Position numbers and translations under genes: made by a program. A stretch of 64,000 bases of DNA from an uncultured Clostridia bacterium (GTDB taxonomy: Bacteria; Bacillota; Clostridia; Christensenellales; Borkfalkiaceae), in contig CALVZS010000011.1 of assembly GCA_944372575.1 (NCBI GenBank), forward strand, positions 1 to 64,000. The letters are read 5' to 3'. This document shows positions 47,571-54,879 of the stretch, piece after piece. A model generated the notes under the pieces. It was not told the origin of the DNA, ran no database searches, and worked only from the letters and a program-made list of their open reading frames with translations. Each line of letters begins with the position of its first letter. Positions within the stretch are counted from its first letter, which is position 1.

Positions 47571-48221
47571 ATGAACGAACAAGTTTACCTTCTGGAAGAC
47601 GACGAGAGCATCTGCGATCTCGTCCAATGCACGCTCGACATGCACAGCATCACCTGCCGCACCTTTACGACGGTGAAGGCGTTTTCCGCCGCCGTCGAGG
47701 AACATCTGCCGGACGTCGTGCTTCTTGACATCATGCTTGCGGACGGGAACGGGCTGGAGGTGCTCGAGCGGCTCAAGGCGCGCTTTCCCTCCCTGTGCGT
47801 CATCATGCTCTCCGCGCTCGGCAAGGAGACGGACAAGGTGAAGGGGCTCAATGCGGGAGCGGACGACTATATCACAAAACCGTTCGGCGTGCTTGAACTC
47901 ATTGCGCGCGTCAATGCGGCGCTGCGGCGCATTCACAAGACCAGCCAGCTGCGCCTCGGTTCCATCGTTCTCAATAATGAGGATATGTCCGTGATCTATC
48001 ATGGCAAGCAGCTCGAGCTGAGCAACAAGGAGTACCAGCTCCTGCGCTATTTTATGATCAACGAGGGCAAGGTGCTGCCGCGCGAGACCATCCTCTACGA
48101 TGTCTGGGGATATGACGGCGGGGAGACGCGCACGCTGGACAATCACGTCATGCGCCTGCGCAAGATGGGTCTCAACATCATCACGCTGCACGGCGTGGGA
48201 TATAAATTCATTGCAGACTGA
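47571..48221 (+). CDS. OmpR/PhoB-family response regulator
   Basis: 216 residues. Receiver domain has acidic pocket LEDDES, phosphoacceptor Asp53 in VVLLDIMLADG and conserved Lys in DDYITKPFG. The C-terminal winged helix has LSNKEYQLLRYFMINEGKV and TLDNHVMRLRKM. By context it is the PhoB/PhoP-type regulator of the pst locus, and the PHO-like boxes at 41237-41275 are its likely targets. It lacks a clear ribosome site and starts 4 bp after the npt stop, so it is probably coupled to npt. Confidence 0.9.
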   Translation: MNEQVYLLEDDESICDLVQCTLDMHSITCRTFTTVKAFSAAVEEHLPDVVLLDIMLADGNGLEVLERLKARFPSLCVIMLSALGKETDKVKGLNAGADDYITKPFGVLELIARVNAALRRIHKTSQLRLGSIVLNNEDMSVIYHGKQLELSNKEYQLLRYFMINEGKVLPRETILYDVWGYDGGETRTLDNHVMRLRKMGLNIITLHGVGYKFIAD

Positions 48222-48243
48222 AAGGGGCGCACGCCCCTTTTTG
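48221..48243 (+). terminator. hairpin between response regulator and kinase genes
   Basis: AAAGGGGCG (48221-48229) pairs with CGCCCCTTT (48232-48240), then TTTTT overlap. Likely reduces kinase expression relative to the regulator. Confidence 0.7.
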
Positions 48244-48268
48244 AATATCCGGATCGGGGAGGGCTGAC

Positions 48269-49645
48269 ATGAAAAAGCGCATCATGTGGATGGGGTTTGC
48301 CATCACGGCGATCGCACTCATTGTTTTTTCCGTCATTTCTGCCGAAATTTATTATGATAACGATGTCTCCTATTCGGAGCGCTATCTCCGTGCATACATG
48401 GCGGCATTCGACGATACGCGCACGGTACAGGAACTGGATGCGGCATATGCCAAAGAGCTCTCTGAGGCGCTCGGCGGGGCGCGGGTCACCTTTCTGACGG
48501 CGGAGGGCGATTTTATCGCGGATTCGGAGGATGAGGACGACGGCTCCCGCTCCATGCGTCCCGAGGTGCGCGATGCCATCCGCGACGGGGAGGGGATGAG
48601 TACGCGTGTCTCGCAGACGCTCGGGGAGACCTTCATGTACTATTGCAGGCGCTTTGACGGATACCTCGTCCGCATTGCCGAACGCACGCAGTCGATGTGG
48701 AGCATCTACCTCGATGCGCTGCCTGCCGTAGTCATCTTTCTGCTTGCCGACGCGCTCGTTTGTATGCTGCTGTCCTACCTTTCGACGGGCTATATTTTAA
48801 AGCCGCTCGAACAGCTCACGCGGGACGCCGCCTGCAAACAGCGCGTGACGGCATCCGTCTCCGAACTGCGTCCCTTTGCCGCGATCATCAACCGCATGAA
48901 CGAGGATGCCGAGGCGCGCGTGCAGGAGATCGCCGACGAGCGCGAGCAGGTCGTCCGCGCGCAGCGCTCCAAGGACGAGTTCATTGCAAACGTCACGCAC
49001 GAGATGAATACCCCGCTCACCTCCATCCGCGGCTTTGCGGAACTGCTCGCCGCGGGCGGGCTGGACGGGGAGCGCGCGCAGCGCGCCGCAAACACCATCC
49101 TCACGCAGAGCGAGCGGCTGCAGAGCCTGGTCGCCTCCATCATCAATTACAGCGAGATCGACAGTGAAGATCTGCCCGTCTATGAAGTGGATGCCTCCCG
49201 CATCGCGCGCGACACGCTTGCCGCGCTTACGCCCGAATTCCGCGAAAGGAAGGTGGTGCTGCTCTCCGAGATCAAGGAGGGCGTCATCCTCATGAGCAGG
49301 CAGGAGCGTGTGACGGAGATCTTCGGCAATATCATCCGCAACGCCATCCGCTACAACCGGGAGGGGGGGAGCGTCTCCGTCCTCCTTACGCCCGAGGAGT
49401 TCGTTGTTTCGGATACGGGGATCGGCATTTCGGAGGAAAATCTCGACCGCATTTTCGACCGGTTTTTTACGGTGGACAAGTCGCATAACGGCAAGAACGG
49501 CGGCTTCGGGCTGGGGCTTTCTGTCGTCAAAAAGCTGTGCAAAAAACAGGGCTGGTCGCTGCATGTGGAGAGCAAGGAGGGCTTTGGCAGCACATTCCGC
49601 ATCGGGTTTACCGAAAATGAGGGCAGCGTTCCTGAAAAAACGTAA
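48269..49645 (+). CDS. PhoR-like sensor histidine kinase
   Basis: 458 residues. Two membrane helices (about 8-28 and 148-172) flank an extracytoplasmic domain of about 120 residues. A HAMP-like linker follows, then the phosphoacceptor His in FIANVTHEMNTPLTSIRGF, N box IIRNAIRYN, G1 SDTGIGIS and G2 GFGLGLSVV. Canonical PhoR has a PAS domain before the kinase; none is obvious here. The pairing with the response regulator and the pst genes supports a phosphate-sensing role. GGGGAGGG precedes ATG 48269. Confidence 0.9.
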   Translation: MKKRIMWMGFAITAIALIVFSVISAEIYYDNDVSYSERYLRAYMAAFDDTRTVQELDAAYAKELSEALGGARVTFLTAEGDFIADSEDEDDGSRSMRPEVRDAIRDGEGMSTRVSQTLGETFMYYCRRFDGYLVRIAERTQSMWSIYLDALPAVVIFLLADALVCMLLSYLSTGYILKPLEQLTRDAACKQRVTASVSELRPFAAIINRMNEDAEARVQEIADEREQVVRAQRSKDEFIANVTHEMNTPLTSIRGFAELLAAGGLDGERAQRAANTILTQSERLQSLVASIINYSEIDSEDLPVYEVDASRIARDTLAALTPEFRERKVVLLSEIKEGVILMSRQERVTEIFGNIIRNAIRYNREGGSVSVLLTPEEFVVSDTGIGISEENLDRIFDRFFTVDKSHNGKNGGFGLGLSVVKKLCKKQGWSLHVESKEGFGSTFRIGFTENEGSVPEKT

Positions 49646-49685
49646 CATCTTCCGGAGTTCGCGGCAGAATTTTCCGCAAAAACGA

Positions 49686-49713
49686 TTGCACAAAAAATTT
49701 TTTGTGTTATAAT
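49686..49713 (+). promoter_or_regulatory. promoter and palindromic operator candidate of the GH51 gene
   Basis: TTGCAC (49686-49691), 16-bp spacer, TATAAT (49708-49713). A perfect 18-bp palindrome CACAAAAAATTTTTTGTG (49689-49706) fills the spacer and would let a repressor block polymerase directly; it could also act as a weak terminator for phoR. Confidence 0.6.
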
Positions 49714-49756
49714 ACTGTCGGGTTGGTACCCTTTTGATCAGGATGGAGAACAAAAC

Positions 49757-51685
49757 ATGAAGATCACCATGACGAAGGAGGGGTGCGTTCCGGTCTGTGC
49801 GCAGGGGAACGGCATCTTTTTCGAGGATCTCAATTATGCGCTGGACGGCGGTCTGTATGCGGAACTTCTGGAGAACCGCAACTTTGAAGCGACGGACGTC
49901 ACCGGCCATATCGGCGCGTTCCGTGTCAGAAACGACGGCGGCTATGCCTGGAGTATCTTTCCGGCGGGAAGCGGGGTCACTGTCAAGGTCAAGGATGACC
50001 GTCCGCTCTATGCGGAGAACCCGCACTATCTGCGCATCGTCACCAAGGCGCCCGGCTGCGGCGTTGCGAACAAGGCATATGACGGCATTTTCTTGAAGAA
50101 GGGGGATGCCCTGCATCTGACGCTGCAGCTGCGCTCGTACGATTATCGCGGCGCGGTCACGGCGGGCGTCTGGGCGGGGGAGAACGCCGTCTTCAGCGTC
50201 CGCTGCAAGGCGCGCCCGGATGGACAGTGGCACAGGTATTCCTTCCGCGTCAAGGCAAAAACGGATTGTGCCGGCGCGCAGTTCCGGCTCACGCTCGACA
50301 GGCCGGGCGCCGTCCATCTCGATTATGCCTCGCTCATGCCGGAGAACGCCGTTCTGGGCGTGTTCCGCCGTGACCTCGTGGCGCGGCTCAAGGAGCTGCA
50401 TCCCGGTTTCGTGCGTTTCCCGGGCGGGTGCGTGGTCGAGGGCAACGCGCTCGCAAACCGCTACCGCTGGAAACTTTCCGTCGGACAGACGGAGCGCCGC
50501 CGCCACAACTGGAACCGCTGGGCGGTACACGGCGCGGAGGAGACGGGGGAGTTCCGATCCCCGTTCTCGCATTACGGGCAGACGCTCGGCATCGGGTTTT
50601 ATGAATACTTCTGCCTGTGCGAATACCTGTCCGCCAAGCCGCTTCCCGTCGTGAGCCTGGGCATCGCCTGCCAGTATATGTCCAGGGAGGCGGTCGCACT
50701 CGATGATCCAGAACTGGAGACGTACATCCAGGACGCGCTCGACGTCGTGGAATTTGCCAACGGCGGGCGGGATACCGTCTGGGGCAGGGTGCGCGCCGAG
50801 ATGGGGCATCCCGAGCCGTTCGGCCTCGAATATCTGGGGCTGGGCAACGAGCAGTGGCAGACGCCGGAGAGCGATTTTTATGCGCGCTTTGAACTGTTCG
50901 CGGCGCGCGTACACGAAAAATATCCCGATATCAAGATCATCGGCACGGCAGGCCCGGATGTCGGGACGCCCCGCCACCGGGAGGCTTGGGAGCGCATCCG
51001 CGCCACCCTTGCGCGCGATCCCGGCTTTGTCTATGCGACGGATGAGCACTTCTACGTTCCGCCGCAGTGGATGTACGATCATGTGACGATGTACGACGGC
51101 TATCCCCGCATCGGAAAGGTGTATGCGGGCGAATATGCCTGCCACGTCCCCGGCGCCGCGGGCAAGTGTTCTCCCGAGGCAAACGTCTGGGAGGGCGCGC
51201 TTGCCGAAGCGGCGTTCATGACGGGCATGGAGCGCAATGCGGACGTCGTCGTCATGAAGTCGTACGCGCCGCTCTTTGCGCGCATCGGCTACGCGCAGTG
51301 GAGCCCCGATCTCATCTGGTTCGATGCGCAGAGCTCCTTCGGCACGGCAAGCTATTATGTGCAGGGTATGTATTCCCGCCTGACGGGGGAGGTCTCCTAT
51401 AAGACGCAATCGGAGGGCGAGGGCGTGTATGCCTCGGCGACCTCCTCGGGCGATCTGACCTACGTCAAGGTCGTCAATGCGACGGACGAACCCGTTTCGG
51501 CGGAGATCGCGGCGGATTTCGAGTTCGGCGAGATGCTGCGTATCGTGCAGATGAGCGGCGAACTCACGGACTGCAACACGCCGGAGGAGCCGGAGAAGCT
51601 CATTCCCGTGGAGGTGGCGCCCACGGCGGCGCGCACGGCGCAGCTGCCGGCGCACAGCTTTTCCGTACTCGTGTTCCGCAAATAA
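49757..51685 (+). CDS. GH51 alpha-L-arabinofuranosidase
   Basis: Cytoplasmic glycosidase of 642 residues without signal peptide. An N-terminal carbohydrate-binding-like beta domain precedes the catalytic TIM barrel, with the acid/base Glu365 in LGLGNEQW and nucleophile Glu459 in VYAGEYA. A C-terminal beta domain ends in PAHSFSVLVFRK. It removes terminal arabinofuranosyl units from imported oligosaccharides. It complements the exported GH43 protein encoded at 32352, although the two genes are 15 kb apart and no arabinose transporter is visible. Start after GGATGGAGAA. Confidence 0.9.
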   Translation: MKITMTKEGCVPVCAQGNGIFFEDLNYALDGGLYAELLENRNFEATDVTGHIGAFRVRNDGGYAWSIFPAGSGVTVKVKDDRPLYAENPHYLRIVTKAPGCGVANKAYDGIFLKKGDALHLTLQLRSYDYRGAVTAGVWAGENAVFSVRCKARPDGQWHRYSFRVKAKTDCAGAQFRLTLDRPGAVHLDYASLMPENAVLGVFRRDLVARLKELHPGFVRFPGGCVVEGNALANRYRWKLSVGQTERRRHNWNRWAVHGAEETGEFRSPFSHYGQTLGIGFYEYFCLCEYLSAKPLPVVSLGIACQYMSREAVALDDPELETYIQDALDVVEFANGGRDTVWGRVRAEMGHPEPFGLEYLGLGNEQWQTPESDFYARFELFAARVHEKYPDIKIIGTAGPDVGTPRHREAWERIRATLARDPGFVYATDEHFYVPPQWMYDHVTMYDGYPRIGKVYAGEYACHVPGAAGKCSPEANVWEGALAEAAFMTGMERNADVVVMKSYAPLFARIGYAQWSPDLIWFDAQSSFGTASYYVQGMYSRLTGEVSYKTQSEGEGVYASATSSGDLTYVKVVNATDEPVSAEIAADFEFGEMLRIVQMSGELTDCNTPEEPEKLIPVEVAPTAARTAQLPAHSFSVLVFRK

Positions 51686-51690
51686 AAAAT

Positions 51691-51728
51691 ACGGCAAAGG
51701 GCTTCGCGGCAGCGAAGCCCTTTGCCGT
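51691..51728. terminator. bidirectional terminator between GH51 and serpin genes
   Basis: A 17-bp perfect stem, ACGGCAAAGGGCTTCGC (51691-51707) with its complement 51712-51728. The minus-strand side has ATTTTTTATTT, the plus side TTTGTCTGTTC. Confidence 0.9.
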
Positions 51729-51736
51729 TTGTCTGT

Positions 51737-53017
51737 TCAGACCGCGCCGATGATGCCGGCAAACAGAATGGTGCCGCAGCGGTCGGTCAGAAGAAAGCCG
51801 AACGCCCGGTCGACGGTGAAATCGAGGTAAACTTCCTCATATTCGTCCGGGCCGGGGGAACCTGCCGCCGGGAGTACGGTCGCCGCCGCGCCCTCGATGC
51901 CCTTTTCGTCCACGCGGAGCGCTGCGATGTGCCGTACGCCGGTGCAGAATGCCGCATCGTCGGTCAGGGCGGTCAGGTCGCAGGCTTCGGGGGAAAACAG
52001 GTGGGTGACGCCGAAGTCCTCCTCCAGAACCTCCCTCGCATCGACGTCGCATCCGCCGCGGAACGCAGGGAACAGGCAGCGCGTGTAGTAGCGGATCCTG
52101 TTCTCCTCATCCACGGCGTTGTAATCCGTGACGGCGGCAAGTTCGGCGATGTTCTCCTCGGTAAAGATTTCGTCCGCCGTGCAGCCCTCCTGGGGCAGCA
52201 GGAATCTGATCTGATAGCCCGCATAGGTGTCGGCGTGAAAGGATGTGAACGTCTCGCCCTCGTACGCCCTGCCCGCCGTGTAGTAGCCGCGCAGGAAGGG
52301 AACGCTCGCGCCGTTTCCGTACCGGTCGCTGAACACCATGTCGCCTGCCGAGGGCAGATCGTCGCCGTAAATGTTCCAGGCGTCCTTTAAGTACAGCGCG
52401 TTGACGAGCGCAAACACCGTCTCTTCGGGCAGCAGGAAGCGGCTGTCGATCAGGCCGTTCGTCTCCTCGCGCACAAACCTGCGCACCGCCTCGTTGGCGG
52501 AATAGTTGTCGTTCATGAAGTCCGCCGCGTAGGAATTGCAGAAAAAATCGGAGGCGAGGGCATCGAGGCAGGCGTCCTTCGTCTGTGTCCCCTCGTTCAC
52601 ATAGACTGCGTTGGCAAGGTGCAGCCTGGTGCGCAGTTTTCCGGCATCGTCCTCGGCGTTCGCCGTCAGCGAGCGGTAAAAGGGAGAAAATCCCGCCGAA
52701 AGCTGCGCTTGATCCACGCCGAGCGCGGACAGGAGCTGTGTCTGCGTTTCGCCCTGCGCACACGCTGCGGCGAGCGAGAGACCCGCATAGACGCTGACGG
52801 GCGAGAGGACAACGTTTTCCTCCTGTCCCCCGAGCGCCCGGAGCTGCGCGGCGGCAAATTTGGCGCTGAACGTCTGTGCGCCGTGCTTGAGCGCTTCCAA
52901 TGCCGCATCGGCGCGCTCTTCATAGGAGAGGGGCTCTGCCTGCGCGGCTTCACGCAGAAGGGCAGCACAAACAGAATACTGCAGGCAAGCACGGCCGCGC
53001 GCATCGTTTTTTTTCAT
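51737..53017 (-). CDS. serpin-family protease inhibitor
   Basis: 426 residues. Serpin landmarks in order: NVVLSPVSVYAGLSLAAACAQGET, LHLANAVYVNEG, FALVNALYLKDAW, the breach region FTSFHADTYAGYQIRFLLP, the hinge VDEKGIEGAAATVLPAAG leading into the reactive-centre loop, and DRAFGFLLTDRCGTILFAG. An inhibitory serpin is plausible because the hinge is Ala/Thr-rich; protease target unknown. The N-terminus is odd. The annotated frame reads CLQYSVCAALLREAAQ, but the +1 frame from ATG 53004 reads a good signal peptide (RAAVLACSILFVLPFC), so two compensating frameshifts, one at an A8 tract, may have occurred. Confidence 0.88.
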   Translation of the reverse strand: MKKNDARGRACLQYSVCAALLREAAQAEPLSYEERADAALEALKHGAQTFSAKFAAAQLRALGGQEENVVLSPVSVYAGLSLAAACAQGETQTQLLSALGVDQAQLSAGFSPFYRSLTANAEDDAGKLRTRLHLANAVYVNEGTQTKDACLDALASDFFCNSYAADFMNDNYSANEAVRRFVREETNGLIDSRFLLPEETVFALVNALYLKDAWNIYGDDLPSAGDMVFSDRYGNGASVPFLRGYYTAGRAYEGETFTSFHADTYAGYQIRFLLPQEGCTADEIFTEENIAELAAVTDYNAVDEENRIRYYTRCLFPAFRGGCDVDAREVLEEDFGVTHLFSPEACDLTALTDDAAFCTGVRHIAALRVDEKGIEGAAATVLPAAGSPGPDEYEEVYLDFTVDRAFGFLLTDRCGTILFAGIIGAV

Positions 53018-53040
53018 GAAAAAGCACCACCCGCGCCCTC

Positions 53041-53069
53041 ATTGTACCACGGCAGGGGGGATCTGTCAA
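53041..53069 (-). promoter_or_regulatory. promoter of the serpin gene
   Basis: Minus strand: TTGACA (53069-53064), 17-bp spacer, TACAAT (53046-53041). Confidence 0.8.
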
Positions 53070-53106
53070 CGGCACGGATAATTTTTCTCCCCGGCGCTTT
53101 TTTTCC

Positions 53107-53135
53107 TTTACAAAATCCGCTTTTTTTACTATAAT
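53107..53135 (+). promoter_or_regulatory. promoter of the methyltransferase gene, leaderless geometry
   Basis: TTTACA (53107-53112), 17-bp spacer, TATAAT (53130-53135); ATG 53142 follows after 6 nt (ATCCCT) with no ribosome site. Confidence 0.8.
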
Positions 53136-53141
53136 ATCCCT

Positions 53142-54011
53142 ATGCTTCGCATTGCAGACGGTTGGAAAGATTATGCCATCCTCGCCACGGGCGACGGCTA
53201 TAAGTTGGAGCGATGGGGGGAATACCTCCTGCTGCGTCCCGACCCGCAGGTCATCTGGAGCGCCCGGCGCGATCTCTTCTCCTGGCCGGGGCTGGACGCC
53301 GTCTACCGCCGTTCGGACAAGGGCGGCGGCGCGTGGGAATACAAAAAGCCGCTTCCCGCATCCTGGAACGTCTCCTATAACGATCTCACGTTCAAAGTGA
53401 TGCCCATGGGATTCAAGCACACGGGGCTCTTCCCCGAACAGGCGGTGAACTGGGAGCGCACGGGCGCCATCGTGAAAAAGGCGGTCGCCGCGGGGCGGCG
53501 CGTCAGGGTGCTCAACCTCTTTGCCTATACGGGCGGCGCGAGCGTCGCGCTCGCCAAAGCGGGCGCGGAGGTCACCCATGTGGATGCCGCCAAGGGCATG
53601 GTGGAGCGCGCGGGCGAGAATGCCCGCCTGTCCGGCATCGAACGGGGCATCCGCTACATTGTGGATGACTGCAAGAAGTTTGTGCAGCGCGAGCTGCGCC
53701 GCGGCAACCGCTATGACGCCGTCGTCATGGATCCGCCCTCCTACGGCAGGGGGCCGAACGGCGAAATGTGGAAGATCGAGACGGAGCTGTATCCCTTCGT
53801 CGGGCTGTGTTCGCAGCTTCTGACGGACGATGCGCTCTTCTTTCTCATCAACAGTTATACGACGGGGCTGCAGCCCACCGTACTCTCCAACATCCTCACG
53901 CTCACGCTCGGCAGCCGGGGCGGCAGGGTGGAGGCGTACGAGGTGGGCCTGCCCACGCAGGAGGGGATCCCGCTTCCGTGCGGGGCAGGAGGACTTTACA
54001 GCCATGAATGA
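53142..54011 (+). CDS. class I SAM-dependent methyltransferase (RlmI-like group)
   Basis: 289 residues. A short N-terminal beta segment is followed by a Rossmann methyltransferase domain: SAM-binding VLNLFAYTGGASVALAKAG, acidic loop VTHVDAAKGMVE, and catalytic MDPPSYGRGPNGEMW. This resembles the C-terminal domain of RlmI/RlmK-type 23S rRNA cytosine methyltransferases but lacks their PUA domain. RNA is the likely substrate; base and position unknown. It overlaps the downstream pseudouridine synthase by 8 nt, consistent with a joint role in RNA modification. Confidence 0.88.
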   Translation: MLRIADGWKDYAILATGDGYKLERWGEYLLLRPDPQVIWSARRDLFSWPGLDAVYRRSDKGGGAWEYKKPLPASWNVSYNDLTFKVMPMGFKHTGLFPEQAVNWERTGAIVKKAVAAGRRVRVLNLFAYTGGASVALAKAGAEVTHVDAAKGMVERAGENARLSGIERGIRYIVDDCKKFVQRELRRGNRYDAVVMDPPSYGRGPNGEMWKIETELYPFVGLCSQLLTDDALFFLINSYTTGLQPTVLSNILTLTLGSRGGRVEAYEVGLPTQEGIPLPCGAGGLYSHE

Positions 54012-54735
54012 AGAAAACGTTCAGCCGCAGGATGCGCTCTGGCAGCCGACCATCCTCTTTGAGGACAACCATATTTTGGTGGTGATGAAGGAGCAGAACC
54101 TTGCCTCCTGCCCGGACGAGACGGGCAGCGAGAACCTGCTCGATCTTTTAAAGGCGTATCTCAAGCGCACCTACAACAAGCCGGGCAACGTCTATCTCGG
54201 GCTGGTACACCGGCTCGACCGCCCCACGGGCGGCGTGATGGTGTTCGCCAAGACGAGCAAGGCAGCGGCGCGCCTCACCGAGCAGATGCGCACGGGCGAT
54301 TTTGAAAAGCGCTACCTCGCGGTGCTGGGCGGCACGCCGGAGCCGGAACGCGGCAAGCTGGAGGGCTGGCTCAAGAAGAATGCCGTCAACAATATGGTGT
54401 ATCTCTCCACGGAGGGGACGGACGGCGCGAAGTACGCCGCCCTCGACTACCGCGTTCTGGAAAAGCGCAGCGGCCTCAGCCTTACGGAGATCAAACTGCA
54501 CACGGGCAGGAGCCATCAGATCCGCGTCCAGTTTGCGGGCATCGCGCATCCCGTCTACGGCGATATGCGCTACGGCGGGGAGTATGCCGTCAAGGGAAAA
54601 CTTGCGCTCTGGGCATATTCGCTCGCCTTCACCCATCCCGTCACGCACGAGCGGATGCGCTTCCTGTCCGGCCCGCCGGAGGACGTGACGCCCTGGAAGT
54701 ATTTTCACGTCGCGGAGGCCGTGAACCCCGCGTAA
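54004..54735 (+). CDS. RluA-family pseudouridine synthase (no S4 domain)
   Basis: 243 residues, catalytic domain only. Active-site Asp72 lies in GLVHRLDRPTGGVMVF; substrate-contact TGRSHQIRVQFAGIAHPVYGD is conserved. It lacks the S4 domain of the rluD-like gene at 24311, so a different RNA target is expected (RluA/RluC/TruC-like). Its ATG lies 8 nt inside the end of the methyltransferase gene. Confidence 0.88.
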   Translation: MNEENVQPQDALWQPTILFEDNHILVVMKEQNLASCPDETGSENLLDLLKAYLKRTYNKPGNVYLGLVHRLDRPTGGVMVFAKTSKAAARLTEQMRTGDFEKRYLAVLGGTPEPERGKLEGWLKKNAVNNMVYLSTEGTDGAKYAALDYRVLEKRSGLSLTEIKLHTGRSHQIRVQFAGIAHPVYGDMRYGGEYAVKGKLALWAYSLAFTHPVTHERMRFLSGPPEDVTPWKYFHVAEAVNPA

Positions 54736-54791
54736 AGCGCGTGGAAAGCGGATGAAAATTGCATTTTCTTGTTCGGAGCGGGCAATCCTGC

Positions 54792-54820
54792 TTGACGAAC
54801 GGGGAAATTTTGTGTAGAAT
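54792..54820 (+). promoter_or_regulatory. promoter of the 801-residue surface protein
   Basis: TTGACG (54792-54797), 17-bp spacer, TAGAAT (54815-54820). The leader of about 53 nt has a weak GGAG before ATG 54880. Confidence 0.7.
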
Positions 54821-54879
54821 ATATAAGATATTCAAAAAAATACGTTCGCGGCCACAATTCCCGCGATTCGGAGTTTTTC

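Noticed and set aside
48797..51697. 966-codon minus-strand frame opposite phoR and the GH51 gene
   Set aside because: Crosses two well-supported genes and a promoter on the plus strand; protein composition is typical of antisense translation of G+C-rich genes.
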